Shown here: piece by piece, positions 38,770 to 47,983 of the stretch | How positions within the stretch are numbered: the first letter of the stretch is position 1 | How the letters are laid out: the number at the start of each line of letters is the position of its first letter | DNA from: Janthinobacterium fluminis | GTDB taxonomy: Bacteria > Pseudomonadota > Gammaproteobacteria > Burkholderiales > Burkholderiaceae_D | Length of the DNA stretch: 64,000 nt | Assembly (NCBI RefSeq): GCF_028595325.1 | Contig: NZ_JAQQXR010000008.1 | Span: 62,001-126,000 of the forward strand | Direction: 5' to 3' | Notes under the pieces: generated by a model | What the model saw: only the letters and a program-made list of their open reading frames with translations | Databases searched by the model: none | Told to the model about the DNA's origin: nothing | Position numbers and translations under genes: made by a program

Positions 38770-38946
38770 ATGATTAAGAAATTAGCGGTTTTCCTGTTTG
38801 CCCTTGCTTGCAGCGCGTCTTATGCTGTTACCGCCGCCGAGCCTGCCTGCTACGAGCAATGCCACGCGCAATACCTGGCCTGCCATGCCGGCCCGTGCTG
38901 GAAATATTACCAAATATGCGTAGACGCCTGCGACGCGCAAGGCTGA
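38770..38946 (+). CDS. 58-residue secreted cysteine-rich peptide, type A
   Basis: A small protein with a clear Sec signal peptide (MIKKLAVFLFALACSASYA). The mature part of about 35 residues has six cysteines. Their spacing is symmetric: C-x3-C-x6-C-x4-C-x6-C-x3-C. Cysteines at i, i+4 and i+11 lie on one face of a helix, so two antiparallel helices joined by a short turn (HAGP) and three disulfides are a natural model. AGGAG lies about eight bases before the ATG. It is a monocistron in a 600-base region between two operons. A second peptide of the same length with related spacing is at 50298. The function is unknown. Confidence 0.7.
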   Translation: MIKKLAVFLFALACSASYAVTAAEPACYEQCHAQYLACHAGPCWKYYQICVDACDAQG

Positions 38947-39107
38947 TGCCGAAAGGCTGACGCCGCAAGTCTGAAGCCGCAAGTCTGCCGGTAAGCCGGC
39001 TCAGGCGGTTTAGCGGGCCGTCGCGCGCCCGGCTTGAAGATTTTTCCCGCGCGTGGCGTTTGTGCTTACAATCGCTGTATGCCCAAACGTTCCGCCTCCC
39101 ATATTTC

Positions 39108-40598
39108 ATGTTGACCGCCAGCTCAGGGCCGGCGTTTACGGCCGCGCGCCAACAGGCCGTCGTCGCCGCCTTGCTGGCGGTGCTGCCGGCGCGCTGCGTG
39201 CTGGCCGACGCCGAGGACACCCGTCCGTATGAGTGCGACGGCCTGGCCGCCTACCGGCGCCTGCCGATGGTGGTCGCGCTGCCCGACACGGAGGAGCAGG
39301 TGCTGGCCGTGCTCAAGGTGTGCCGCGAGCTGGCCGTGCCCATCGTGCCGCGCGGCGCCGGCACCGGCCTGTCCGGCGGCGCGCTGCCGATCGCCGACGG
39401 CGTCGTGCTGTCGACGGCGCGCCTGAACGGCATCGTGCGGCTGGATGCGTATGCGCGCACGGCCGTGGTGCAGCCGGGCGTGCGCAACCTGGCCATTTCC
39501 GACGCGGCCGCGCCGCACGGCCTGTATTACGCGCCCGACCCGTCCTCGCAGATCGCCTGCACGATAGGCGGCAACGTGGCGGAAAACTCGGGCGGCGTGC
39601 ACTGCCTCAAGTACGGCTTGACCGTGCACAATGTGCTGCGCGTGCGCGTGGCGACCCTGGACGGCGACATCGTCGAGCTGGGCGGCGAGTCGCTGGACGC
39701 CCCCGGCCTCGACCTGCTGGCCGTGTTCATCGGCTCCGAAGGCATGCTCGGCATCGTCACCGAGGTCACCGTCAGGCTGATACCGAAGCCGGCGGCGGCG
39801 CGCGTCATCATGGCCTCGTTCGGCGACATCGTCAGCGGCGGCAACGCGGTGGCCGAGGTGATCGCCGCCGGCATCATTCCGGCCGGGCTGGAGATGATGG
39901 ACCAAACCTCGTCGCGCATGGTCGAGCCCTTCGTCAAGGCCGGCTACGACCTGGACGCCGCCGCCATCCTGCTGTGCGAGGCCGACGGCACGGCCGAGGA
40001 GGTCGACGAGGAGGTCGCGCGCATGACGGCGGTGCTGCAGGCGGCCGGCGCCGGCGCCATCGCCGTGTCGGGCTCGGAGGCCGAACGCCTGAAGTTCTGG
40101 TCGGGGCGCAAGAACGCGTTTCCGGCGGCGGGCCGCATCTCGCCCGATTACTATTGCATGGACGGCACGATTCCGCGCAAGCGCCTCGCCGAGGTGCTGA
40201 GCGGCATCGCGCGGATGGAGGGCAAATATGGCTTGCGCTGCGCCAATGTGTTCCACGCCGGCGACGGCAACCTGCATCCGCTGATCCTGTTCGACGCCAA
40301 CAAGCTGGAGGAATTCGAGCGGGCCGAGGCGTTCGGCGCCGAGATTCTCGCGCTGTGCGTCGAGGTCGGCGGCACCATCACGGGCGAGCATGGCGTCGGC
40401 ATGGAAAAGATCAACTCGATGTGCCTGCAGTTCACGGCCCAGGAGCTGGGCGCGTTCATGGCGCTCAAGCGCGCCTTCGACCCGGCCGGCCTGCTGAATC
40501 CGGACAAGGCCATTCCGACGCTGAACCGTTGCGCCGAATTCGGCAAGATGCATGTGGCCGGCGGCCAGTTGAAGTTCGCGCATTTGCCGCGTTTTTAG
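39108..40598 (+). CDS. glcD: Glycolate oxidase subunit GlcD (FAD-linked oxidase)
   Basis: A 496-residue FAD oxidase of the VAO/PCMH family. The FAD-binding domain contains VPRGAGTGLSGGALP, YAPDPSSQIACTIGGNVAEN and the glycine-rich FIGSEGMLGIVTEVT. The C-terminal domain has NVFHAGDGNLHP and ITGEHGVGMEK, with the usual His residues. It oxidises glycolate (or D-lactate) to glyoxylate (or pyruvate), acting with GlcE and GlcF. An earlier in-frame ATG at 39060 lies upstream of a TACAAT -10 box (39067-39072), so the start at 39108 is preferred. glcE follows after 12 bases. Confidence 0.94.
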   Translation: MLTASSGPAFTAARQQAVVAALLAVLPARCVLADAEDTRPYECDGLAAYRRLPMVVALPDTEEQVLAVLKVCRELAVPIVPRGAGTGLSGGALPIADGVVLSTARLNGIVRLDAYARTAVVQPGVRNLAISDAAAPHGLYYAPDPSSQIACTIGGNVAENSGGVHCLKYGLTVHNVLRVRVATLDGDIVELGGESLDAPGLDLLAVFIGSEGMLGIVTEVTVRLIPKPAAARVIMASFGDIVSGGNAVAEVIAAGIIPAGLEMMDQTSSRMVEPFVKAGYDLDAAAILLCEADGTAEEVDEEVARMTAVLQAAGAGAIAVSGSEAERLKFWSGRKNAFPAAGRISPDYYCMDGTIPRKRLAEVLSGIARMEGKYGLRCANVFHAGDGNLHPLILFDANKLEEFERAEAFGAEILALCVEVGGTITGEHGVGMEKINSMCLQFTAQELGAFMALKRAFDPAGLLNPDKAIPTLNRCAEFGKMHVAGGQLKFAHLPRF

Positions 40599-40610
40599 GG
40601 TGGGAACGAA

Positions 40611-41684
40611 GTGGAACAGATAGTCGAACAATTCCGGGCGCGCATCCTGGCCGCGGCGGCGGCCGGCACGCCGCTGCGTCTGCGCGGCGGCGGCAGCAAG
40701 GACTGGTACGGCCAGCAGCCGGCCGGCGAGCCGCTCGACACGCGCGCCTACAGCGGCATCGTCGCCTACGAGCCGACCGAGCTGGTGATCACGGCGCGCT
40801 GCGGCACGCCGCTGGCCGAGGTCGAGGCGGCGCTGGCGGCGCGCCGGCAGATGCTGGCGTTCGAGCCGCCCCATTTCGGGCCGGGCGCCACCATAGGCGG
40901 CGTCGTCGCCTGCGCCTTGGCCGGGCCGCGCCGCGCCAGCGCCGGCGCCGTGCGCGACTTCGTGCTGGGCGCGGTGCTGATGGACGGCAAGGGCGACGTC
41001 CTGACCTTCGGCGGCCAGGTGATGAAGAACGTCGCCGGCTACGATGTCTCGCGCCTGCTGGCCGGTTCGCTCGGCACGCTGGGCTTGATCTTGCAGGTGT
41101 CGCTGAAGGTGCTGCCGCTGCCCGTGTGCGAGGCCAGCCTGCGCTTCGCCGCCAGCGAAATCGACGCGCTGCGCATGCTCAATGAATGGGCCGGCCGGCC
41201 GCTGCCGATTTCCGCCAGTTGCTGGCACGACGGCGCGCTCAGCGTGCGCCTGTCCGGCGCGCGCGCGGCCGTGGCGGCGGCGCAGCGCGAGCTGGGCGGC
41301 GCCGCGCTGGGCGGCGCCGCGCTGGACGGCGCCGACGCCTTCTGGGCCAGCCTGCGCGAACAGACGCACGGCTTTTTCGCCGGCGCGGGGCCGCTGTGGC
41401 GGCTGTCGCTGCCGCCGGCCGCCAGCGCGCTGATCCTCAAGGGCGAGCACTTGATCGAGTGGGGCGGCGCGCAGCGCTGGCTGAAGGCGGACGCCGACCC
41501 GGCCACGGCGCAGGGCATACGCCGCAGCGTGGCGGCGGCCGGCGGCCACGCCAGCCTGTTCCGCGGCGGCGACAAAGACGTCGGCGTGTTCCATCCGCTG
41601 GCGCCGGCCGTCGCCGCCATCCACCAGCGCCTGAAGCTGGCCTTCGACCCGGCCGGGGTGTTCAATCCCGGCCGCATGTACTGA
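40611..41684 (+). CDS. glcE: Glycolate oxidase subunit GlcE (FAD-binding)
   Basis: A 357-residue FAD-binding protein, shorter than GlcD. The motif LRGGGSKDWYG and the block FGPGATIGGVVACALAGPRR are typical GlcE features, and the C-terminus ends AFDPAGVFNPGRMY. It starts with GTG at 40611, weakly preceded by GGGAACGAA. It forms the membrane-associated glycolate oxidase with GlcD and GlcF. glcF starts 7 bases after its stop. Confidence 0.93.
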   Translation: MEQIVEQFRARILAAAAAGTPLRLRGGGSKDWYGQQPAGEPLDTRAYSGIVAYEPTELVITARCGTPLAEVEAALAARRQMLAFEPPHFGPGATIGGVVACALAGPRRASAGAVRDFVLGAVLMDGKGDVLTFGGQVMKNVAGYDVSRLLAGSLGTLGLILQVSLKVLPLPVCEASLRFAASEIDALRMLNEWAGRPLPISASCWHDGALSVRLSGARAAVAAAQRELGGAALGGAALDGADAFWASLREQTHGFFAGAGPLWRLSLPPAASALILKGEHLIEWGGAQRWLKADADPATAQGIRRSVAAAGGHASLFRGGDKDVGVFHPLAPAVAAIHQRLKLAFDPAGVFNPGRMY

Positions 41685-41691
41685 GCCCGCC

Positions 41692-42939
41692 ATGCAAACG
41701 AATCTCGCCGATTTCATCAAACACAGCCGCGAAGGCGACGAGGCCGAGGCCATTTTGCGCGCCTGCGTCCATTGCGGTTTCTGCACCGCGACCTGCCCGA
41801 CCTACCAGTTGCTGGGCGATGAGCTGGACGGCCCGCGCGGCCGCATCTACCTGATCAAGCAGGTGCTGGAGGGCGCGCCGGTGACGGCGAAGACGCAGAC
41901 CCACCTGGACCGCTGCCTGACCTGCCGCAACTGCGAAACCACCTGTCCGTCCGGCGTGCGCTACGGGCGTTTGCTCGACATCGGCCGTAAGGTCGTCGAG
42001 CAGCGCGTGCGCCGGCCGCTGGGCGAGCGCGCGCTGCGCTTCGTGCTCAGGCAGGGCCTGCCGCGCCGCTGGCTGTTCACGCCGGCGCTGCGGGCCGGGC
42101 AGTTGCTGCGGCCGCTGCTGTCGCTGCCGATGCAGGATAAGCTGCCGCGCATCGGCGGCGCGGGGCGCTGGCCGGCGCGCAGACACGCGCGCAAGATGCT
42201 GGTGCTGCAGGGCTGCGCGCAGCCGGCGCTGGCGCCGAACATCAACGCCGCCGCCGCGCGCGTGCTCGACGCCGTCGGCGTGCAGTTGATCGTCGCGCCG
42301 AAGGCCGGCTGTTGCGGCGCGCTGCGCCACCACTTGAACGCGCAGGAGGCGGCGCTCGACGATATGCGCCGCAATATCGACGCGTGGTGGCCGCATGTCG
42401 TTGGCGACGATGCCGTCGAGGCGATTGTGATGACGGCCTCCGGCTGCGGCGTCACGGTGAAGGAGTACGGCCATCTGCTGGCGCACGACGACGCGTATGC
42501 GGCCAAGGCGCGCCGCATCGCCGAGCTGACGCGCGACCTGAGCGAGATATTGCCGGAGTTCGAGGCGGAGCTGGCGGCCAGGCTGCGCGGCAAGGTCAAG
42601 GAGCGCGTCGCCTACCATCCGCCCTGCACCCTGCAGCACGGCCAGCAAATCCGCAGCAAGGTCGAGGGCTTGCTGCGCGCGGCCGGGGTCGACGTGGCCC
42701 TGTGCGCCGACAGCCACTTGTGCTGCGGCTCGGCCGGCACGTATTCGATCTTGCAGCCGGAGCTGGCGCTGCAGCTGCGCGACCGCAAGCTGGCCAGCCT
42801 GGCCGACACGGAGGCGGCGCTGATCGTGTCGGCCAATGTCGGCTGCCAGGTGCACCTGCAGTCGGGCACCGAGACGCCGGTGCGGCATTGGATCGAGCTG
42901 ATCGACAGCGCGCTGGCGGCGCCGCCCGCGTCCGGCTAG
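41692..42939 (+). CDS. glcF: Glycolate oxidase iron-sulfur subunit GlcF
   Basis: A 415-residue protein. Two N-terminal [4Fe-4S] motifs are visible, CVHCGFCTATCPTYQL and CLTCRNCETTCPSGV. Two C-terminal CCG-type motifs (CCGALRHH and CCGSAGTYS) bind a further cluster. It passes electrons from the flavin subunits to the respiratory chain. It is the last gene of glcDEF. Its TAG overlaps the stop codon of the convergent GGDEF-EAL gene by four bases. Confidence 0.95.
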   Translation: MQTNLADFIKHSREGDEAEAILRACVHCGFCTATCPTYQLLGDELDGPRGRIYLIKQVLEGAPVTAKTQTHLDRCLTCRNCETTCPSGVRYGRLLDIGRKVVEQRVRRPLGERALRFVLRQGLPRRWLFTPALRAGQLLRPLLSLPMQDKLPRIGGAGRWPARRHARKMLVLQGCAQPALAPNINAAAARVLDAVGVQLIVAPKAGCCGALRHHLNAQEAALDDMRRNIDAWWPHVVGDDAVEAIVMTASGCGVTVKEYGHLLAHDDAYAAKARRIAELTRDLSEILPEFEAELAARLRGKVKERVAYHPPCTLQHGQQIRSKVEGLLRAAGVDVALCADSHLCCGSAGTYSILQPELALQLRDRKLASLADTEAALIVSANVGCQVHLQSGTETPVRHWIELIDSALAAPPASG

Positions 42940-45059
42940 GCGGCGCTGAGCGTCGCGGCGGCGCGCCATTCGGGCGCCGGGGCGAATGCGGCGGCCCACT
43001 TCAGCACGGCGTCGGCCGGCATCGGCCGGGCGATGCCGTAGCCCTGGGCCAGGTCGCAGCCCATCTGCATCAGGCGGCTGCCGTGGGCCACCGTTTCGAC
43101 GCCCTCGGCGATGACGGTCAGCTTGAACGATTTGGCCAGGCCGATGACGGCGCCGACCAGGTGCAGGTCGTCGCGGTCGTTGAGCATATTGCGCACGAAG
43201 CTTTGGTCGATCTTCAGGATGTTGGCCGGCAGCCGCTTCAGGTAGGACATCGACGAGTAGCCGGTGCCGAAGTCGTCCAGCGCGAAGGTGATGCCCAGTT
43301 GCTGGCAAGCCCGCATCACGCGGCGCACGTGTTCGATGTCGTCCAGCGCCGACGATTCCAGGATTTCCAGCTCCAGCATGCTGGCGCGCACGCCGGGAAA
43401 TTCGGCCAGGATGGCTTTCAGGCGCGAGACGAAGTCCGCTTGCTGGAAGTGGCGCGCGGCGATGTTGACGCTGACGATCCAGTGGCGTCCCGCCGCCGTC
43501 CAGCGCTGCATCTGCCACAGGGCCTGGCGCAGCACCCATTCGCCGATGTCGATGATCAGGTCGGTCTGCTCGACCATCGGCAAAAATTGCAGCGGCCCCA
43601 GCACGCCGCGGCGCGGGTGCTGCCAGCGCAGCAGCGCCTCCATGCCGACGACGTCGCCGGCGCGCATGTTCACCTTCGGCTGGTAGTAGAGGCGGAACTC
43701 GCCGGCCAGCAGCGCCTGGCGGATTTCCGTGCGCTGGTTGTGGTGGGTGCGCACCTCCTCGTCCAGGCCCGCGTCGAAGAAGTGGTATTTGTTGCGGCCG
43801 GTCAGTTTGGCCTGGTAGACGGCGTGGTCGGCGTGGCGCAGCAGCGTCTCGGTGCTGGTTTCCTTGCCGGCGTAGACGGCGACGCCGACGCTGACCGACA
43901 GCGCCAGCTTCTGCCCGTCGCACAGATAGGCTTGCGACAGCTCCTCCAGCAGTTGCGCGACGATGCGCTCGATGGCGGCCGTGTCGCCGGGGCCGGACAG
44001 CAGCATGACGAATTCGTCGCCGCCCAGGCGCGCCGAGTAGTGGGTCTGGTTGGCGAAGGCGTGCAGCCGCGCCGCCACCTGCTTGAGGATGTCGTCGCCG
44101 GATTCGGCGCCGAAGCGGTCGTTGACGCCCTGAAAATGGTCGACGTCGATCAGGCAGACGGCCAGCATGCGCTGGCGCTCGCGCGCGAGGAACAGGTCTT
44201 GCTCGAAGCGGGCCGCCAGCGCCGTGCGGTTCGGCAGGCCGGTCAGCACGTCGTGGTAGTTCTGCCACGACATCTGCTGCAGCGCGCTTTGCATCTGCAC
44301 CGTCTGCGCCAGTTGGTCGCCCAGGCTTTTCTCGCTGGCCCGCAGCGACGTCAGCAGGGTCTGCACCTCGCCGGCCATGTTGTTGAAGGTGGTCGCCAGC
44401 GCGCGCGACTCGGGCGTGCCGCGCACGCGCATGCGCGCGTCGTAGTCGCCGTGCTGGAAGCGGTCGGTCGCCTGCGCCAGGTGGCGCAGCATTTGCCGGT
44501 TGGCGCTCAGGATCAGGCCCAGCAGCAGGTAGATCAGCAGGATGCTGACGCCGCTGATGCTGGCCTGCTTGAGCATGGCGTCCCAGATGCGGTTGGTCGG
44601 CAGCGTCGGCGCGAAGGTCAGCGACAGCATGCCGCTGCCGCCCGGTTTCAGCGCCACGGGAAAGGATTGGCGCAGCGCGCCTATGCCGGTGAGGCCGCCG
44701 AACCAGTCCGGGTAGCGCTGCCGGCCGGCGGCCGGGTTGGCGATTTCCATGTGCTTGTTGGGGCAGTCCCAGCGGATCAGGGCGAGGTCCTGGTTCAGCG
44801 GCAGCGCGCTCGACAGGATGGCCTGGACGGCCGCGTGGTCGCGCTCACCGGCGATAGGCAGCAGCGTCGAGGCCAGGTATTTGCCCAGTTCCTGGGCCTC
44901 GGCATGGTAGCGCGCGCTGGCGTTGGCCGTTTCGGCGTCGATCAGCAGTTTGTAGCGGATGCCGGAAACGGCGAGGATGAGGAAGAAGATAGGTGTAAAC
45001 AAGCGGGAATACATCCCCATACTCATCCATGACGCTATGATTTTCCTCAACACTTGCAT
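42936..45059 (-). CDS. Membrane GGDEF-EAL cyclic-di-GMP protein
   Basis: A protein of about 707 residues. The N-terminal region has two membrane helices (FTPIFFLILAVSGI and GVSILLIYLLLGLIL) flanking a periplasmic sensor loop. A HAMP-like segment leads into the GGDEF domain (LTGLPNRTALAARF, active loop RLGGDEF), then an EAL domain (YYQPKVNMRAGDVVGMEALLRW, DDFGTGYSSMSYL, KIDQSFV). Both catalytic signatures look intact, so synthesis, hydrolysis or both of c-di-GMP are possible. The frame opens at 45149, but that start overlaps the terminator of the gpx gene cluster region. The ATG at 45059, preceded by a minus-strand TATTAT, is preferred. An internal start at 45014 cannot be excluded. Confidence 0.9.
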   Translation of the reverse strand: MQVLRKIIASWMSMGMYSRLFTPIFFLILAVSGIRYKLLIDAETANASARYHAEAQELGKYLASTLLPIAGERDHAAVQAILSSALPLNQDLALIRWDCPNKHMEIANPAAGRQRYPDWFGGLTGIGALRQSFPVALKPGGSGMLSLTFAPTLPTNRIWDAMLKQASISGVSILLIYLLLGLILSANRQMLRHLAQATDRFQHGDYDARMRVRGTPESRALATTFNNMAGEVQTLLTSLRASEKSLGDQLAQTVQMQSALQQMSWQNYHDVLTGLPNRTALAARFEQDLFLARERQRMLAVCLIDVDHFQGVNDRFGAESGDDILKQVAARLHAFANQTHYSARLGGDEFVMLLSGPGDTAAIERIVAQLLEELSQAYLCDGQKLALSVSVGVAVYAGKETSTETLLRHADHAVYQAKLTGRNKYHFFDAGLDEEVRTHHNQRTEIRQALLAGEFRLYYQPKVNMRAGDVVGMEALLRWQHPRRGVLGPLQFLPMVEQTDLIIDIGEWVLRQALWQMQRWTAAGRHWIVSVNIAARHFQQADFVSRLKAILAEFPGVRASMLELEILESSALDDIEHVRRVMRACQQLGITFALDDFGTGYSSMSYLKRLPANILKIDQSFVRNMLNDRDDLHLVGAVIGLAKSFKLTVIAEGVETVAHGSRLMQMGCDLAQGYGIARPMPADAVLKWAAAFAPAPEWRAAATLSAA

Positions 45060-45147
45060 CGTTTCTGACCCAAATCGGCATAATAAATCTGCAAGCATTA
45101 TCACCGAAAAGGCTGGCAAGCGGGAGCGTGGAAACGAAAACGCCGTC

Positions 45148-45179
45148 AAAAAAGCCTGGCGGCGCGATGCGGCGCCGCC
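45148..45179 (-). terminator. Intrinsic terminator after gpx
   Basis: On the minus strand GGCGGCGC and GCGCCGCC form a stem with a six-base loop, followed after four bases by TTTTTT. It lies seven bases after the glutathione peroxidase stop and ends the pilT-pilU-gpx transcript. Confidence 0.85.
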
Positions 45180-45185
45180 GCCGGC

Positions 45186-45680
45186 CTATTCGGCCAGCAG
45201 CGCCTCGATGTCGGCCACGAGCTCGGCCGGCGCCGTCGTCGGCGCGTAGCGCTGGTAGACGGTGCCGTCCTTGCGCACAAGAAACTTCGTGAAGTTCCAT
45301 TTGATGGCCTCGGTGCCGAGCACGCCGCGCGCCTGCTTTTTCAGGCTGGCGAACAGGGGATGGGTGGCGCCGCCGTTGACGTCGATCTTGGCGAACAGGG
45401 GGAAGGTGACGCCGAATTTTTTTTCGCAAAAGCTGGCGATTTCCTCGGCCGTGCCCGGTTCCTGGGCGCCGAACTGGTTGCAGGGGAAACCCAGCACGAC
45501 GGCGCCGCGGTCCTTGAACTGTTGGTAGACTTGCTCCAGCCCCTGGTACTGGGGGGTGAAGCCGCATTGGCTGGCGGTGTTGACGATCAGCACAACCTTG
45601 CCCCGGTATGCGGCCAGGTCGACGGGGGGGCCGGCCAGGCTGTCGGCGCTGAAATCGTAAATGGTGTTGGCAGCAGTCAT
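45186..45680 (-). CDS. Glutathione peroxidase family protein
   Basis: A 164-residue thiol peroxidase of the GPx family. The catalytic Cys39 sits in NTASQCGFTPQY; the Gln and Trp/Asn partners are in FPCNQFGAQEPG and IKWNFTKFLV. It reduces hydrogen or organic peroxides, usually with thioredoxin in bacteria. There is no selenocysteine. Its ATG begins one base after the pilU stop (TGATATG), so it is translationally coupled to a pilus motor gene. That is an unusual partner. A strong terminator follows. Confidence 0.94.
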   Translation of the reverse strand: MTAANTIYDFSADSLAGPPVDLAAYRGKVVLIVNTASQCGFTPQYQGLEQVYQQFKDRGAVVLGFPCNQFGAQEPGTAEEIASFCEKKFGVTFPLFAKIDVNGGATHPLFASLKKQARGVLGTEAIKWNFTKFLVRKDGTVYQRYAPTTAPAELVADIEALLAE

Positions 45681-45681
45681 A

Positions 45682-46818
45682 TCAGATGATCCCCAGGTGT
45701 TCGGTGCCGGCGGACAGGTCGCGGGTTTTCGCGGCCTTGCCCTGCAGTTTGATGGATAGGCGCAAGTCGTTGACGGAGTCGGCGTTGCGCAAGGCGTCTT
45801 CATAGGTGATCTTGTCGTCCTCGAACAGGTCGAACAGCGACTGGTCGAAGGTTTGCATGCCCAGCTCGCGCGATTTTTTCATCAACTCCTTGATCTCGTG
45901 CACCTGGCCCTTGAAGATCAGGTCCGAGATCAGCGGCGAGTTGAGGAGGATTTCGATGGCCACGCAGCGGCCCTTGCTTTCCTTGAGCGGGATCAGGCGC
46001 TGCGAAATCATGCCCTTCAGGTTCAGCGACAAATCCATCAGCAATTGCTGGCGCCTTTCCTCTGGGAAGAAGTTGATGATGCGGTCGAGCGCCTGGTTGG
46101 CGCTGTTGGCGTGCAGCGTGGCCAGGCACAGGTGGCCCGTCTCGGCGAAGGCGATGGCGTGGTCCATGGTTTCGCGGTCGCGGATTTCGCCGATCTGTAT
46201 CACGTCCGGCGCCTGGCGCAGGGTGTTTTTCAGCGCCGTTTCCCAGTCGTTGGTGTCGACGCCGACCTCGCGCTGGGTCACGATGCAATTCTTGTGCGGG
46301 TGGACGTATTCGACCGGGTCTTCGATGGTGATGATGTGGCCGTAGCTGTTCTCGTTGCGGTAGCCGACCATCGCCGCCAGCGTCGTCGACTTGCCCGAGC
46401 CGGTGGCGCCGACCATGATGACGAGGCCGCGCTTGCTCATGACGACTTCCTGCAGCACGGGCGGCAGGCCGAGTTCCTCCAACTTGGGGATCGCCGTCGT
46501 GATGGTGCGCAAGACCATCCCCACGCAGCTCATCTGCACGAAGGCGGAGACGCGGAAGCGCCCCAGGTCGCCGGGGCTGATGGCGAAGTTGGCCTCCTTG
46601 CTCAGCTCGAAGGAGGCGGTTTGCTTGTCGTTCATGATGGCGCGCGCCAGGTCGCTGGTGTGGGCCGCCGTCAGCACCTGGGTCGAGACGGGCGTGAGCT
46701 TGCCGTCGATCTTGATGGCGGGCGGGAAGCCGGCCGTGATGAACAGGTCCGAGCCGTGCTTGCCGACCATCAGGCGCAGCAGGTCGAACATGAATTTTGA
46801 AGCCTGGTCGCGTTCCAT
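45682..46818 (-). CDS. pilU: Type IV pilus retraction-associated ATPase PilU
   Basis: A 378-residue hexameric secretion ATPase. It has Walker A GATGSGKST, the Asp box (IITIEDPVEYVH), Walker B IQIGEIRDRETM and the His box (ETGHLCLATLHAN). PilU works with PilT to depolymerise the pilus and powers twitching. The PilT-type C-terminal AIRNLIRE sequence is absent, and the tail differs as in PilU. It follows pilT by 37 bases and is coupled to the peroxidase gene. A close paralog lies at 52582. Confidence 0.93.
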   Translation of the reverse strand: MERDQASKFMFDLLRLMVGKHGSDLFITAGFPPAIKIDGKLTPVSTQVLTAAHTSDLARAIMNDKQTASFELSKEANFAISPGDLGRFRVSAFVQMSCVGMVLRTITTAIPKLEELGLPPVLQEVVMSKRGLVIMVGATGSGKSTTLAAMVGYRNENSYGHIITIEDPVEYVHPHKNCIVTQREVGVDTNDWETALKNTLRQAPDVIQIGEIRDRETMDHAIAFAETGHLCLATLHANSANQALDRIINFFPEERRQQLLMDLSLNLKGMISQRLIPLKESKGRCVAIEILLNSPLISDLIFKGQVHEIKELMKKSRELGMQTFDQSLFDLFEDDKITYEDALRNADSVNDLRLSIKLQGKAAKTRDLSAGTEHLGII

Positions 46819-46855
46819 GGTGCGGGTCCTTGTAGAGCCGGCCTGTCAACCGGGC

Positions 46856-47899
46856 TTAGCCGGGGAAGTTGTCCGGCGTTTTCGCCGCCGAGCGGGCGGC
46901 CGCGGCCGAGATGACGTTGCGCCGCACCAGGTCCGTCAGCGTCTGGTCCAGGGTCTGCATGCCGACGTTGCTGCCGGTCTGGATGGCCGAGTACATCTGG
47001 GCGATCTTCGCCTCGCGGATCAGGTTGCGGATGGCCGGCGTGGCGATCATGATTTCGTGGGCGGCCACGCGGCCCGTGCCGTCCTTGGTTTTCAGCAGCG
47101 TCTGCGAGATGACGGCTTGCAGCGACTCCGACAGCATGGCCCGCACCATTTCCTTTTCATCGGCCGGGAAGACGTCGACGATGCGGTCGATGGTCTTGGC
47201 GGCGGACGAGGTGTGCAGGGTGCCGAACACGAGGTGGCCCGTTTCGGCCGCCGACAGGGCCAGGCGTATCGTTTCCAGGTCGCGCAACTCGCCCACCAGG
47301 ATCACGTCCGGGTCTTCCCGCAGCGCCGAGCGCAGCGCGTTGTTGAACGACAGCGTGTGCGGCCCCACCTCGCGCTGGTTGATCAGGCATTTCTTCGATT
47401 CATGGACGAATTCGATCGGGTCTTCGATGGTCAGGATGTGGCCGTACTCGGATTCGTTGACGTGGTTCACCATCGCCGCCAGCGTCGTCGACTTGCCCGA
47501 GCCGGTCGGCCCCGTCACCAGCACCAGGCCGCGCGGCTTGAGCGCCAGCTCGGCGAAGATGCGCGGGCAGTTCAGTTCCTCCAGGCTCATGATCTTCGAT
47601 GGAATCGTGCGCAGCACGGCCGAGGCGCCCCGTTCCTGGTTGTAGGCGTTGACGCGGAAGCGCGCCAGGCCGGGAATGGCGAAGGAAAAATCGCATTCGA
47701 GCATTTCCTCGTAAGCCTTGCGCTGGCCGTCGTTCATGATGTCATAGATCATGCCGTGGACGTCCTTGTGCTCCAGCGGCGGCAGGTTGATGCGGCGCAC
47801 GTCGCCGTGCACCCGTATCATCGGCGGCAGGCCGGCCGACAGATGCAAATCGGAAGCCTTGTTCTTGACGGAGAATGCGAGTAGTTCGGAGATGTCCAT
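46856..47899 (-). CDS. pilT: Type IV pilus retraction ATPase PilT
   Basis: A 347-residue retraction motor. It has an N-terminal PAS-like domain (KNKASDLHLSAGLPPMIRVH), Walker A GPTGSGKST, the Asp box ILTIEDPIEFVH, Walker B ILVGELRDLETI and the His box ETGHLVFGTLHTSS. The C-terminal AIRNLIREAKIAQM is the motif required for retraction in PilT. It is the first gene of pilT-pilU-gpx and is divergent from the yggS gene, with 84 bases between starts. Confidence 0.96.
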   Translation of the reverse strand: MDISELLAFSVKNKASDLHLSAGLPPMIRVHGDVRRINLPPLEHKDVHGMIYDIMNDGQRKAYEEMLECDFSFAIPGLARFRVNAYNQERGASAVLRTIPSKIMSLEELNCPRIFAELALKPRGLVLVTGPTGSGKSTTLAAMVNHVNESEYGHILTIEDPIEFVHESKKCLINQREVGPHTLSFNNALRSALREDPDVILVGELRDLETIRLALSAAETGHLVFGTLHTSSAAKTIDRIVDVFPADEKEMVRAMLSESLQAVISQTLLKTKDGTGRVAAHEIMIATPAIRNLIREAKIAQMYSAIQTGSNVGMQTLDQTLTDLVRRNVISAAAARSAAKTPDNFPG

Positions 47900-47983
47900 T
47901 TATAATCCCTGTGCCTGCAATAAAGGGGCGCAAGGCCCGGGCCTGTACACCGGAATTGCTTTACATTACCCCGCAAAATGATT

